51,513 bases of DNA from Mycobacterium helveticum (lineage in GTDB: Bacteria; Actinomycetota; Actinomycetes; Mycobacteriales; Mycobacteriaceae): the NCBI RefSeq assembly GCF_007714205.1, contig NZ_VMQU01000021.1, positions 1-51,513 on the forward strand, written 5' to 3'. The position numbers and the translations under genes were made by a program. Below the pieces are notes generated by a model. The model did not search any database and was not told where the DNA came from. It saw only the letters and a program-made list of their open reading frames with translations. Shown piece after piece: positions 28,859 through 39,661 of this stretch (its first letter is position 1; every line of letters begins with the position of its first letter).

Positions 28859-30028
28859 CTATCCCAAGATCAAACCCGACGTGGGCACGCCCGTGCCCGC
28901 GGTGACGAGCACGTGCTCGACGTCGGGCACCGGGTTGACCGACGTCCCGCGCAGTTGCCGCACCCCCTCGGCGATGCCGTTCATGCCGTGGATGTAGGCC
29001 TCACCGAGCTGGCCCCCGTGCGTGTTGATGGGCAGCCGGCCGCCCACCTCGATGGCGCCGTCGGCGATGAAGTCCTTGGCTTCGCCCTTGCCGCAGAAAC
29101 CCAACTCCTCCAACTGGATCAGGGTGAAGGGCGTGAAGTGGTCGTAGATGACGGCGGTCTGGATGTCGGACGGCCCGAGCCCGGACTGCTGCCACAACTG
29201 CCGGCCCACCACGCCCATCTCGGGCAGACCGAGTTCGGGCCGGTAGTAGCTGACCATCGTGTACTGGTCGGGGCTCGACCCCTGCGACGCCGCCTCGATC
29301 ACCGCCGGCCGCTGCTTGAGGTCACGCGCGCGTTCCGCCGACGTCACCACGATCGCCACCGCACCATCGGTTTCCTGGCAGCAGTCCAGCAAGCGCAACG
29401 GCTCGGCGATCCACCGCGAATTCTGATGGTCCTCAATGGTTATCGGCTTCTCGTAAAAGTACGCCTTCGGGTTCTTGGCGGCGTGCTTGCGGTCGGCCAC
29501 CGAGATCGCACCGAAGTCGCGGCTGGTGGCACCCGAGGAGTGCATGTAGCGCCGGGCGATCATGGCGACCTGCGCGGCCGGCGTGGAAAGCCCGTGCGGA
29601 TACGAGAAGGAGTTGTCCGCCGCGGTCGAGTCGGCCTGTGCGCGGGCATCACCGGCCAGCCGGGTCTGCACCTGACCGAACCGCATGCCGGAGCGCTCGT
29701 TGAAGGCCCGGTAGGCCACCACGACGTCGGCGACCCCGGTGGCGACGGCGATCGCCGCCTGCTGGACGGTCGCGCACGCGGCACCGCCACCGTAACCGAT
29801 CTGCGAGAAGAACTTCAGGTCGCCGATCCCGGTCGCCCGCGCTACCGCGGTCTCATTGTTGGTGTCCATCGTGAAGGTGGTCAGGCCGTCGACATCCGCC
29901 GGGCGCAGACCGGCGTCGTCCAGCGCGTCGAGAACGGCCTCGGCCGCCAGCCTCAGCTCGCTGCGGCCGGAGTCCTTCGAAAAGTCGGTCGCACCGATGC
30001 CGACGATGGCCGCCTTGCCCGACAACAT
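28859..30028 (-). CDS. ltp2: Ltp2, side-chain retro-aldolase
   Basis: This thiolase-fold protein of 389 residues catalyses, with the DUF35 domain of ChsH2, retro-aldol cleavage of 17-hydroxy-3-oxo-4-pregnene-20-carboxyl-CoA to androstenedione and propanoyl-CoA. It contains YGGGAACATVQQAAIAV, with no Cys at the usual thiolase nucleophile site, and PINTHGGQLGEAYIHGMNG, typical of the family. ATG 30028 overlaps the chsH1 stop by one base. It is the last gene of the six-gene operon that starts at cyp125. Confidence 0.95.
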   Translation of the reverse strand: MLSGKAAIVGIGATDFSKDSGRSELRLAAEAVLDALDDAGLRPADVDGLTTFTMDTNNETAVARATGIGDLKFFSQIGYGGGAACATVQQAAIAVATGVADVVVAYRAFNERSGMRFGQVQTRLAGDARAQADSTAADNSFSYPHGLSTPAAQVAMIARRYMHSSGATSRDFGAISVADRKHAAKNPKAYFYEKPITIEDHQNSRWIAEPLRLLDCCQETDGAVAIVVTSAERARDLKQRPAVIEAASQGSSPDQYTMVSYYRPELGLPEMGVVGRQLWQQSGLGPSDIQTAVIYDHFTPFTLIQLEELGFCGKGEAKDFIADGAIEVGGRLPINTHGGQLGEAYIHGMNGIAEGVRQLRGTSVNPVPDVEHVLVTAGTGVPTSGLILG

Positions 30029-30429
30029 CAGGAGTCCCCCATCGTCAATGTCACGGTGGCGATGACGTGATCGCCAAGGCTGTTGCGGCCGAACACCTTG
30101 ACGGTGATCAGCCCGTCCTCCACGGCGGTGACCTCACCGGAGAACGTCACCGTGTCGTAGGCATACCACGGCACCCCGAGCCGCAGACCGATCGACTTGA
30201 TCAGCGCCGACGGACCGGCCCAGTCCGTGACGTAGCGCTGCACCAGGCCGGTGTCGGTGAGGATGTTGACGAAGATGTCCTTCGACCCCTTGGCCTGCGC
30301 CTTGTCGCGGTCGTGATGGACGTCCTGAAAATCCCTGGTGGCCAGGGCCGTCGAGATGATGAACGTGGGGTCGCCGTAGAGCTTGAGCTCGGGCAGCGTC
30401 GCGCCCACGTCGATGGCAGGTGCGCTCAT
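30028..30429 (-). CDS. chsH1: ChsH1, MaoC-like hydratase subunit
   Basis: This single hotdog-fold MaoC-like protein of 133 residues has the catalytic DVHHD motif in RDFQDVHHDRDKAQAKGSKD and IFVNILTDTGL. It pairs with the N-terminal domain of ChsH2 to hydrate 3-oxo-4,17-pregnadiene-20-carboxyl-CoA. ATG 30429 overlaps the chsH2 stop as ATGA; the frame open further upstream overlaps chsH2 and is rejected as start. It is a few residues longer at the N-terminus than the M. tuberculosis protein. Confidence 0.94.
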   Translation of the reverse strand: MSAPAIDVGATLPELKLYGDPTFIISTALATRDFQDVHHDRDKAQAKGSKDIFVNILTDTGLVQRYVTDWAGPSALIKSIGLRLGVPWYAYDTVTFSGEVTAVEDGLITVKVFGRNSLGDHVIATVTLTMGDS

Positions 30430-31385
30430 GCTCCGGCTCCCGCGGGCTCCCACGCGTACAGGGTCCACTCCGGGCCGCTGTCACCCGCCGGAAAGTCGAT
30501 ATAGGTTGTGCGCACCGGCATTCCGATCTTCACCTGCGCGGGGTCCACCCCACGCAGCTCACCCAGCATCCGCACGCCCTCCTCGAGTTCGACGAGCGCG
30601 ATGACGAACGGCAACGTGCGACCCGGCACCTTCGGCGCGTGGTGCACGACGAAGCTGAACACCGTGCCGCGACCGCCGGCCACCGCGTAGTCGATGGGCT
30701 CGGACTTGTCCTGCCACACCGCCGGCACCGGCGGGTGCTGCAGGCTCCCGTCGGGCCGCCGCTGGATCCGCAGCTCGTGCGCCTTGACGCCCTCCCAGAA
30801 GAAGGCGGTGTCGCGCGACGCCGCGGGACGCATCATGGCCTCGGGATCCAGGCCTTCGGGGACCGAAGTCCCGGGCGCGGCATCGCGGGGCCTGAATTTG
30901 AGGATGCGCCAGTTCATCTCGGCGACATCCTCGTCGCCCACCCGCCAGATGATGTGCTGGTTGACGAAGAACCCCTCGCCCAGCGCGGTCTGCTTCGGCC
31001 CGACCACGTCACCCATCTCGGAGGTGATGGCGACCTGCTCGCCCGGCCGCAGGTAACGGTGATAGGTCTGCTCGCAGTTCGTGGCGACAACGCCGATGTA
31101 CCCGGCGTCGTCGAAGAGTTGCATGATGGGCCCCAGCGGGTCGTCCTTGGGGCGCTCACCCGCCAGCCCGAACATCGTCCACACCTGAATCATGGCCGGC
31201 GGCGCGACGATTCCCGGGTGGCCGGCCGCCCGGGCCGCGGCCTCGTCGACGTAGATGGGGTTGCGGTCGCCGATCGCCTCCACCCAGTTGTTGATCATCG
31301 GCCGGTTCACCGGGTCGCGCCCGACGCGCGGCTTGGGGGCGCCGGCCGCCTTGATCTCGGCGACGGCTTCTGCGATGTCGGTCAT
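30426..31385 (-). CDS. chsH2: ChsH2, MaoC-DUF35 fusion hydratase subunit
   Basis: The 319-residue two-domain protein has an N-terminal hotdog domain (NRPMINNWVEAIGDRNPIY) that completes the hydratase with ChsH1. The C-terminal DUF35 OB-fold (from about residue 185) contains GTVFSFVVHHAPKVPG and PFVIALVELEEGVRMLGEL, and it binds and activates Ltp2. Cysteines of a zinc ribbon are not obvious. The ATG overlaps the fadE29 stop as ATGA. Confidence 0.95.
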   Translation of the reverse strand: MTDIAEAVAEIKAAGAPKPRVGRDPVNRPMINNWVEAIGDRNPIYVDEAAARAAGHPGIVAPPAMIQVWTMFGLAGERPKDDPLGPIMQLFDDAGYIGVVATNCEQTYHRYLRPGEQVAITSEMGDVVGPKQTALGEGFFVNQHIIWRVGDEDVAEMNWRILKFRPRDAAPGTSVPEGLDPEAMMRPAASRDTAFFWEGVKAHELRIQRRPDGSLQHPPVPAVWQDKSEPIDYAVAGGRGTVFSFVVHHAPKVPGRTLPFVIALVELEEGVRMLGELRGVDPAQVKIGMPVRTTYIDFPAGDSGPEWTLYAWEPAGAGA

Positions 31386-32545
31386 CTGGGCACCCTGGGC
31401 ACCTTGAGGCCGGCGGCCGCGATCATCTCACGCATGACTTCGTTCACTCCTCCACCGAAGGTGATCACCAGATTGCGCTTGGTCTGGGAGTCGAGCCAGC
31501 CGAGCAGTTCGGCGGTGTCCGGATCGGCGGGGTTGCCGTATTTACCGACGATCTCCTCGGCGAGCCGGCCGACGTACTGAATACGTTCGGTGCCGAAGAC
31601 TTTCGTCGACGCGGCATCGGCGACGTTGATGTCCTCGCCCGCGGCCGCCACCTGCCAGTTGAGCAGTTCGTTGACCCGCCATATCGAATAAATCTCCCCG
31701 AGCGCGCGTTTGACGTCGGCGTGGTCGATCGGCGTGACCCCGTCACTGCCGGGCTTGGACGCCCACGCGTGCACCCGATCGTAGATGCCGGCGGTGCGTC
31801 CCGCCGGGCCCAGCATCACCCGCTCGTTGTTGAGCTGGGTGGTGATCAGCTGCCATCCGCCGTTCTCCTCGCCGACCAGCATGTCGGCGGGCACCCGCAC
31901 GTCGTTGTAGTACGTGGCGTTGGTGTGGTGGGCGCCGTCGGACAGGATGACCGGGGTCCACGAAAAACCGGGATCCTTCGTGTCGACGATCAGGATCGAG
32001 ATGCCCTTGTGTTTGACCGCTTCCGGATCCGTGCGGCAGGCCAGCCAGATGTAGTCCGCGTCATGCCCACCGGTGGTCCACATCTTCTGGCCGTTGACGA
32101 TGTATTCGTCGCCGTGGCGTACGGCGGCGGTCCGCAGCGATGCCAGGTCGGTCCCCGCCTCGGGTTCGCTGTAGCCGATCGCGAAGTGCAGCTCACCGGC
32201 CAGGATCGGCGGGAGGAACTTCTTCTTCTGCAGCTCGCTGCCGAACTGTTGCAGCGTAGGGCCGACCGTCTGCAACGTCACCGCGGGCAACGGCACGTCG
32301 GCGCGGTGCGCCTCGTTGACGAAGATCGACTGTTCGATCGGGCCGAAGCCCAGGCCGCCGTACTCCTTCGGCCACCCGACCCCGAGCTTGCCGTCCCGGC
32401 CCATCCGGCGGATCACCGCACGGTAAGCCTCGTTGTGCCGGTCCTGCTCCATCGCCTTCATCTCGTCGGACGAGATGAGGTTCGAGAAGTACTGCCGCAG
32501 TTCGGCTTGCAGCTGGCGCTGCTCCGGGGTCAGATCGATGAACAT
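31382..32545 (-). CDS. fadE29: FadE29 (ChsE2), acyl-CoA dehydrogenase subunit
   Basis: This acyl-CoA dehydrogenase of 387 residues, identical in length to M. tuberculosis FadE29, has FAIGYSEPEAGTDLASL and GQKMWTTGGHDADYIWL in the middle beta-domain, and TFGGGVNEVMREMIA near the end. With FadE28 it forms an alpha2-beta2 heterotetramer that oxidises 3-oxo-4-pregnene-20-carboxyl-CoA, with flavin sites built from both subunits. ATG 32545 lies inside the end of fadE28, a 16-bp overlap. Confidence 0.95.
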   Translation of the reverse strand: MFIDLTPEQRQLQAELRQYFSNLISSDEMKAMEQDRHNEAYRAVIRRMGRDGKLGVGWPKEYGGLGFGPIEQSIFVNEAHRADVPLPAVTLQTVGPTLQQFGSELQKKKFLPPILAGELHFAIGYSEPEAGTDLASLRTAAVRHGDEYIVNGQKMWTTGGHDADYIWLACRTDPEAVKHKGISILIVDTKDPGFSWTPVILSDGAHHTNATYYNDVRVPADMLVGEENGGWQLITTQLNNERVMLGPAGRTAGIYDRVHAWASKPGSDGVTPIDHADVKRALGEIYSIWRVNELLNWQVAAAGEDINVADAASTKVFGTERIQYVGRLAEEIVGKYGNPADPDTAELLGWLDSQTKRNLVITFGGGVNEVMREMIAAAGLKVPRVPR

Positions 32546-33561
32546 TGCGCTCCCACCAGTTCGAGGCGATGAGATGGCCCGCCCAGCAGGCGGGTCAGAT
32601 CCTTGATCGTGGAGTAGTACCGGTGCATCGGATAGGTGATGTCCATGCCCATGCCGCCGTGCAGGTGGTGGCAGGTCTGCATCATCGGCGGCGCCTGCGA
32701 CGCGATCCAGTAGCCCAGGACGTCGAGGTCTGCCGCTAATTGAGGGGCGGTTCCCGCCCCCTCCGACAGCCGCCACACGACCGACTTCGCCACCAAATCG
32801 ATGGTGCGCGAAGCGATGTAGACCTCGGAGAGCTGCGCCGCCACGGTCTGGAAGGTGGACAGCGGTTTGCCGAACTGCTTGCGGTTGGCCACGTAGTCCG
32901 CGGTGAGGCGCAGCGCCCCGGCCACCAACCCGTCGGCGTAGGCGCCGAACATCGCCAGCGCAAGCTGGTTGACCCGCTGCGCGTTCGCGTTCGCCAGCAC
33001 GCCGGAGTCCTCGACCACGACGTCGGCGAACGTGACCGTGTACTCGTCCGAACCGGTCGACGTCGGGGTGCGCACCAACCGGACACCGTCGGCCTTCGGC
33101 GAAACGACCGCGACCCCGGCGTCCGCCGTCACGATCATCCAATCGGCCTGTTCGGCATACGCCACACCGACTTTGGTGCCCGAAAGCCGTCCGTTGGCCA
33201 GGCTGACGCCGGGCCGGTCGGGCAGCGCGGCGCCGGGCTCGTTGAGCGCCGCGGTCAGCACGCCGCCCTCGGCGACACCGGAAAGAAACCGGTCCTGCTG
33301 CTCTTCGGAGGCGAGGTCGAGTAGCGGCACTACGCCGAGACCCAGTGTGGCCGGCGCCGGCGTGATGGCGCCGTGGCGGCCCACTTCGGTCAGCACCGTC
33401 GCGACCTCGGGCAGACCCACGCCGTCGCCCCCGAGGCGTTCGGGCACCGGCAGCGCCGTCACCCCCCCGTCGACGAGCGCCGTCCACGAAAGGTCCCGGC
33501 CCAGCGCGGAGGTGACCACGTCGGCGACCGCCTGCTGGGTCGCGGTGAGATTGAAGTCCAT
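32530..33561 (-). CDS. fadE28: FadE28 (ChsE1), acyl-CoA dehydrogenase subunit
   Basis: This is a shorter, divergent acyl-CoA dehydrogenase subunit of 343 residues. It starts MDFNLTATQQAVADVVTSAL and has RKQFGKPLSTFQTVAAQLSE and HHLHGGMGMDITYPMHRYY. It is the obligate partner of FadE29; each alone has an incomplete FAD site. It starts 17 nt after the cyp125 stop. The frame that runs further upstream is antisense-free read-through of cyp125 and was discarded. Confidence 0.95.
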   Translation of the reverse strand: MDFNLTATQQAVADVVTSALGRDLSWTALVDGGVTALPVPERLGGDGVGLPEVATVLTEVGRHGAITPAPATLGLGVVPLLDLASEEQQDRFLSGVAEGGVLTAALNEPGAALPDRPGVSLANGRLSGTKVGVAYAEQADWMIVTADAGVAVVSPKADGVRLVRTPTSTGSDEYTVTFADVVVEDSGVLANANAQRVNQLALAMFGAYADGLVAGALRLTADYVANRKQFGKPLSTFQTVAAQLSEVYIASRTIDLVAKSVVWRLSEGAGTAPQLAADLDVLGYWIASQAPPMMQTCHHLHGGMGMDITYPMHRYYSTIKDLTRLLGGPSHRLELVGAQCSSI

Positions 33562-33578
33562 TGTCAGCTCTACATCCC

Positions 33579-34853
33579 TCAGTGCGCCACCGGGCTGGGG
33601 GTACCGCCCGCTTGCGGGGGATTGCCGGTGTAGTCGACCTGCCAGTGCTTGATGCCGTTGAGCCAGCCGGACCGCAGCCGCTCGGGCTCCGAAATCGGCT
33701 TCAGGTCCGGCATGTGGTCGGCGACCGCGTTGAAGATCAGGCTGATCGTCATCTTGGCCAGGTTGGCGCCGACGCAGTAGTGCGCGCCGGTGCCACCGAA
33801 GCCGACGTGCGGGTTGGGGTTCCGAAGGATGTTGAAGCTGAAAGGATCCTGGAAAACGTCGTCGTCGAAGTTGGCCGAACGGTAGAACATCACCACCCGC
33901 TGGCCCTGCCTGATCTGCACGCCGGAGAGCTCGTAGTCCGCCAGGGCGGTGCGCTGGAACGCGGTGACCGGGGTCGCCCAGCGGACGATCTCGTCGGGTG
34001 CGGTCTCGGGCCGTTCCCTCTTGAACAGCTCCCACTGCTCCGGGTTCTGCGAGAACGCGATCATGCCGTGCGTGATGGAGTTCCGCGTGGTCTCGTTGCC
34101 GGCGACCGCGAGCATCATCACGAAGAAGCCGAACTCGTCGTCGGAGAGCTTCTCACCCTCGATGTCCGCCTGGATCAGCTTGGTGACGATGTCGTCGCCG
34201 GGGTTCTTACCGCGCTCCTCGGCCATCTTCATGGCGTACGCGATGATCTCGGCCGACGACGTCGCCGGGTCGACGTGGGCGAACTCGGGATCCTGGTTGC
34301 CGGTCATCTCGTTGGACCAGCGGAAGATCTTGTCGCGGTCCTCCTGCGGGACGCCCAGCAAACCGGCGATCGCCTGCAGCGGCAGCTCGCACGAAACCTG
34401 CTCGACGAAGTCTCCCGAGCCCGCCGCCGCGGCCGTCTTGGCGATGTTCTGTGCGCGGCTGTCCAACTCGTCGCGGAGCCGTCCGATGGCGCGCGGGGTG
34501 AAGCCACGGGAGATGATCTTGCGCAACCGGGTGTGGTGCGGAGCATCCATGTTGAGCATGACGAGTCGCTGCAGGTCGATCTGCTCGCGCGTCATCTCCT
34601 GCGGCCAGACCGGGATGGCGCAGTCCTGCTGGCTGGAGAAGATGTCGCTGCGCAGCGAGATCTCCTTGACGTCGCGGTGCTTGGTGATCACCCAGTACCC
34701 CTTGTCGCCGAAACCCCCGGTGCCGCCCGGAACGTCCAGCCAGTAGATCGGCTGGGATTTGCGCAGCTCGGCCAGCTCCGCGACCGGCAGACCTTTGAGA
34801 TTTCTGTCCGGATCGAGAAAGTCGAATCCGGGCGGAAGGTTGGGGCTGGGCAC
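33579..34853 (-). CDS. cyp125: CYP125, steroid C26/C27 monooxygenase
   Basis: This cytochrome P450 has VMLAVAGNETTRNS in the I-helix, and FGGTGAHYCVGANLAKM with Cys360 as haem ligand. It carries out the first oxidation steps of the cholesterol side chain. Two GTG starts compete. GTG 34853 (424 residues, MPSPNLPPGFDF) has AGGAG (34865-34861) 7 nt upstream and is preferred. GTG 34868 would add five residues and has no Shine-Dalgarno. The N-terminal 60 residues differ from what I recall of M. tuberculosis CYP125. It is the first gene of the operon running to ltp2. Confidence 0.95.
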   Translation of the reverse strand: MPSPNLPPGFDFLDPDRNLKGLPVAELAELRKSQPIYWLDVPGGTGGFGDKGYWVITKHRDVKEISLRSDIFSSQQDCAIPVWPQEMTREQIDLQRLVMLNMDAPHHTRLRKIISRGFTPRAIGRLRDELDSRAQNIAKTAAAAGSGDFVEQVSCELPLQAIAGLLGVPQEDRDKIFRWSNEMTGNQDPEFAHVDPATSSAEIIAYAMKMAEERGKNPGDDIVTKLIQADIEGEKLSDDEFGFFVMMLAVAGNETTRNSITHGMIAFSQNPEQWELFKRERPETAPDEIVRWATPVTAFQRTALADYELSGVQIRQGQRVVMFYRSANFDDDVFQDPFSFNILRNPNPHVGFGGTGAHYCVGANLAKMTISLIFNAVADHMPDLKPISEPERLRSGWLNGIKHWQVDYTGNPPQAGGTPSPVAH

Positions 34854-34908
34854 GCTGTTTCTCCTCACTGCTCGCGCATCTGCTGTTCCTGAGACTGGCG
34901 ATCCAGGG

Positions 34909-34925
34909 CACTAGCTCTACTAGTG
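34909..34925. repeat. Short inverted repeat in the cyp125 leader
   Basis: CACTAG-CTCTA-CTAGTG is a perfect 6-5-6 inverted repeat about 55 bp upstream of the cyp125 start, inside the predicted 5' untranslated region. Confidence 0.6.
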
Positions 34926-34998
34926 GAACTCTGTTGCCAGTAAAACACGCCTCCACCGCAGAAAAAAGGCGCGGCCGCATCCTCGCTTGTCATAGTAA

Positions 34999-35012
34999 TG
35001 AAACGTGTTCTA
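34999..35012. promoter_or_regulatory. KstR operator between cyp125 and fadA5
   Basis: TGAAACGTGTTCTA fits the KstR pattern. Rightward its last TA starts TAGCCT (35011-35016), exactly 6 nt before the fadA5 ATG. Leftward, TACTAT (34997-34992) lies just past its other end and would start a cyp125 leader of about 130 nt. Confidence 0.92.
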
Positions 35013-35013
35013 G

Positions 35014-36186
<1,173 letters not shown>

Positions 36187-36193
36187 CCGGTAG

Positions 36194-36676
<483 letters not shown>

Positions 36677-36687
36677 CGCCGCGGCCG

Positions 36688-36749
36688 CGCCGAGCGTGTA
36701 ATCAGCGCGAAAAATTCGCCAAAATCTCGCGCTGAGTGCACGTTCGGCG
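36688..36749. repeat. Nested-palindrome element, copy 4
   Basis: The outer arms CGCCGAGCGTG (36688-36698) and CACGTTCGGCG (36739-36749) pair with one G-T. The inner arms CAGCGCGA (36703-36710) and TCGCGCTG (36727-36734) are perfect. It is centred between the convergent ddn and PE-PPE genes. Confidence 0.88.
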
Positions 36750-36771
36750 CAACGTCGCCGCTACGAGACGA

Positions 36772-38520
36772 TCACGGGATGATCACGGGCAGGTCGACCG
36801 GGACGGCGCCGGTGAAGATGGCTCCCAGGTCGCTGACGACCGACGAGGCCTGACCGACGACGGCGAACGCTTCGAACGCGCCGGCCAACGGGATCAGGTA
36901 GGTGTCGACTGCGATGGGTAGGCCGATGGCCTCGACGAGATTGCCCGCCTGCAGCCCGGCCGCGAAGAGGGTCAGGTTGTAGGCGGGCAGGCTGGTCAGC
37001 AGCGCATTGGCGACATCGGCCGTGGGCAGCAAGATCGCGTAGGAGTCCGAGGCCGCCGCCGAGAGCGCGTTGACCGCGTTGGAGATGTCCCCGGCGACGC
37101 TGACGGGTGAGAGCGCGGAAAGCAGGCTGACCGGGCTGGGCATCGCGGTGGGGATGAGCGACGGCCCCGACGAGGGGGCGGCGAGCGAACTGAGCGACGG
37201 CATGAGTGACCCGGGCGAGGAGAGCGACGGCAGGAGCGGCCCGGCCGAGGAGAATTCGGCGGAGACGTCATGGGCGAAGTCGGTGATCCCCTGCTGGGTT
37301 CCCGCGACCAGCAGGCCGGGCACCTTCGCCACGTCGTGCAGCGGGGGGAACAGGCCGAACTGCGTGGGCACGTTGGCCGGCCCCTGCGACCAGCCGTAAT
37401 TGGGGTCGCCGTAGCCGAGGTTGACCAGAACTTTCAGGTCCGGTTGGACCAGGTCGGCCAAGGGGTTGCCGACGACCGGGATCGCGCGCAGCGGGTCCAG
37501 CAACGGCAGATTCTGAGTGGGAATCATGAAGTAGTTGGTCATGCTGTTGGGGGTGCCGAGGGCTTCGGACCCCGGCAAAAGGAAACCCGAGGAGACCTGC
37601 TGGGTTGTCAGCGCCGAGTAGGTGGGATGCACGTAATAAATCCCGGCAAGGGAATTGAGATCCGACAGGAAATTCATCGGGTACTGCGGGACGTCGGCGA
37701 AGCCGTCGTATTCCTGGGTGTAGATGGTCGTCTGGTACAGGTTGGAGGGGGTGGCGCCGTTGAACGTGATGCCGAGGGACGGGATGCTCAGGCCGGCCAT
37801 CCGCTCGAAGAGGCCGCCGTTGGGGGCATTGGGATCCCCGGTCAGCACGAAGGAGACAGCCGAACTCGGTATGTGCTCGGACGCCAGCAGGGGCATCACC
37901 ATGGACGATATCGTCGAACTCTGAGACTCGCCCTTGACGACGATGAGGTCATTCGGATTCAGGTGGAATTGCTGCAGGATCGCGCTGTTGAGAATCGAGA
38001 CGCCTTGCAGCTCCGACGTGTTCAGCGGCAAACTCTTGACGCCGGTGTAGAGCCCGTAATTGCCTTCGGGCGTGAACAGGGCCTGGGGCGTGACATTGGG
38101 GAACAGCGGCTTGATGAAGAGGTTGAAATTGGCCGTGAGGAAGCTCTGGGAAGGTATCGGCTCCCCGCTGCCGCCCATGATCAACGCGATGCCCGTGGTG
38201 GGGTTGGCCGTCGCCAACGTGGTCGCCACAGTGGAAGCGTTGACGGCCTCGGCGCCGGCGTAGGACCCCGCGCCCGCGGTCAACGCCTGCACAAACTGCT
38301 GGTGAAATGCCGCCGCCCGGGCCGTCAACGCCTGGAAGGCCTGGCCGTGACCGGAGAACACCGCCGCGACCGCCGCCGACACCTCATCCTCGGCCGCGAC
38401 CACGATCCCCGTGGTCTGTGCCGCCGCCGACGCGTGCGCTTCGTTGAGCGCTCCGGCGATACTGCCCAGATCCGCTGCCGCCGAATCCAACAACTCCGGC
38501 CCCGCGATGACATACGACAT
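36772..38520 (-). CDS. PE family protein with PE-PPE (esterase-like) domain
   Basis: The 582-residue protein has an N-terminal PE domain of about 92 residues ([18 protein letters not shown]...). From about residue 140 it carries the PE-PPE alpha/beta-hydrolase domain (PF08237), with the nucleophile elbow GESQS (Ser199) and downstream conserved GDPNAPNGG and PEYG-like [13 protein letters not shown] segments. The C-terminal 200 residues are Ser/Ala/Leu-rich. Related proteins are surface-exposed serine esterases exported by ESX-5. GGGAGG sits 6 nt before ATG 38520, which decides the start over an ATG seven codons upstream. As I recall M. tuberculosis, ddn and the next SDR are adjacent there, so this gene is extra. 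Confidence 0.9.
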   Translation of the reverse strand: MSYVIAGPELLDSAAADLGSIAGALNEAHASAAAQTTGIVVAAEDEVSAAVAAVFSGHGQAFQALTARAAAFHQQFVQALTAGAGSYAGAEAVNASTVATTLATANPTTGIALIMGGSGEPIPSQSFLTANFNLFIKPLFPNVTPQALFTPEGNYGLYTGVKSLPLNTSELQGVSILNSAILQQFHLNPNDLIVVKGESQSSTISSMVMPLLASEHIPSSAVSFVLTGDPNAPNGGLFERMAGLSIPSLGITFNGATPSNLYQTTIYTQEYDGFADVPQYPMNFLSDLNSLAGIYYVHPTYSALTTQQVSSGFLLPGSEALGTPNSMTNYFMIPTQNLPLLDPLRAIPVVGNPLADLVQPDLKVLVNLGYGDPNYGWSQGPANVPTQFGLFPPLHDVAKVPGLLVAGTQQGITDFAHDVSAEFSSAGPLLPSLSSPGSLMPSLSSLAAPSSGPSLIPTAMPSPVSLLSALSPVSVAGDISNAVNALSAAASDSYAILLPTADVANALLTSLPAYNLTLFAAGLQAGNLVEAIGLPIAVDTYLIPLAGAFEAFAVVGQASSVVSDLGAIFTGAVPVDLPVIIP

Positions 38521-38668
38521 CTGAAACCTCCCGTGTTTCATGGCTGTCCTGCTCGCGCCCGACCGGCCGCAGCGGCCCGGAAGAGAACGTATCGCGTTTC
38601 AGTGCGGGAGGCCGCGAAATTCGCGGGAAATCTGCGGCGATCAGGCCCCTGGCATGTCACACGTTGCG

Positions 38669-38731
38669 TGCCGAGCGTGTAGCCAGGGCGAAAAGTCGGC
38701 CAAAAACGCGCCCCTGAGCGCACATTCGACG
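38669..38731. repeat. Nested-palindrome element, copy 5 (degenerate)
   Basis: GCCGAGCGTG at 38670-38679 pairs imperfectly with CACATTCGAC (38721-38730). Inner CCAGGGCG (38683-38690) pairs with CGCCCCTG with a bulge. It lies downstream of the minus-strand SDR stop region and upstream of the PE-PPE gene. Confidence 0.65.
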
Positions 38732-38741
38732 GTAGGCGCTC

Positions 38742-39647
38742 CTAGGCCCCGTAGACCGGGACCGGCGGGCGCGCCTTGGCCAGCAGGTCGCTGACGACGG
38801 GCCCCAGCTCGGCGGGCTCCCACTTTGCGCCCTTGTCGATCTGTGGCCCGTGTGCCCACCCCTCGGCAATCCGGATCTTGCCGCCCTCGACCTCGAAGAC
38901 CTTGCCGGTGACGTCGCGCGACTCGGCGCTGCCCAGCCAGACGACCAGCGGCGACACGTTTTCCGGCGCCATCGCGTCGAAATCCTGGTCCTGCGTCGCC
39001 ATCATCTCGGCGAAGACCGTCTCGGTCATGCGGGTCCGGGCCGACGGCGCGATGGCGTTGACGGTGACACCGTAGCGCCCCATCTCGGCGGCGCCGACGA
39101 GCGTCATCGCGGCGATGCCGGCCTTGGCGGCGCTGTAGTTGCCCTGCCCGACGCTGCCCTGCAGGCCGGCGCCCGAACTGGTGTTGACGATCCGCGCGTC
39201 GACCGTCTTACCTTCCTTGGACAACCCGCGCCAGTACGACGCGGCGTGCCGCATCATGGCGAAGTGCCCCTTGAGGTGCACCGCGACGACCGCGTCGAAC
39301 TCCTCTTCGCTGGTGTTGGCCATCATCCGGTCGCGCACGATGCCGGCGTTGTTGACCACGACGTCGAGCCCGCCGAAGGTCTCGACGGCGGCCCGCACGA
39401 GGCCGGCGGCCTGGTTCCAGTCGGCGATGTCGGACCCGTTGGCGACGGCTTCCCCGCCGGCCGCGGTGATCTCGTCGACGACGCCCTGCGCGGCGCTGCC
39501 GCCGCCCGCCGGCGAACCGTCCAGGCCCACCCCGATGTCGTTGACCACCACGCGGGCCCCCTCGGCCGCGAAGGCCAGCGCGTGGGCGCGTCCGATCCCG
39601 CCGCCGGCTCCGGTGACGATGACGACGCGCCCGTCGACCACTCCCAT
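38742..39647 (-). CDS. Short-chain dehydrogenase/reductase (Rv3548c-like)
   Basis: This 301-residue SDR has the cofactor motif VTGAGGGIGRAHALAF at residues 11-26, NNAGIVRDRMM, Ser in NTSSGAGLQG, and catalytic YSAAKAG. The long form with C-terminal extension resembles the multifunctional-enzyme type 2 (17-beta-HSD4) dehydrogenase group, which oxidises 3-hydroxyacyl-CoA. It lies 14 nt downstream of the second SDR on the same strand and probably shares its KstR2-controlled promoter at 40475. The substrate is not established here. Confidence 0.9.
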   Translation of the reverse strand: MGVVDGRVVIVTGAGGGIGRAHALAFAAEGARVVVNDIGVGLDGSPAGGGSAAQGVVDEITAAGGEAVANGSDIADWNQAAGLVRAAVETFGGLDVVVNNAGIVRDRMMANTSEEEFDAVVAVHLKGHFAMMRHAASYWRGLSKEGKTVDARIVNTSSGAGLQGSVGQGNYSAAKAGIAAMTLVGAAEMGRYGVTVNAIAPSARTRMTETVFAEMMATQDQDFDAMAPENVSPLVVWLGSAESRDVTGKVFEVEGGKIRIAEGWAHGPQIDKGAKWEPAELGPVVSDLLAKARPPVPVYGA

Positions 39648-39661
39648 ATCCCTTGTCTCCT

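Noticed and set aside
32546..34035. Minus-strand extensions upstream of fadE29 and fadE28
   Set aside because: They are alternate-frame readings of fadE28 and cyp125; family similarity begins at 32545 and 33561.
34921..34940. KstR-like sequence TGGAACTCTGTTGCCA upstream of cyp125
   Set aside because: The AAC and GTT half-sites are separated by three bases instead of two, so it does not fit the operator; the exact site at 34999 explains control.
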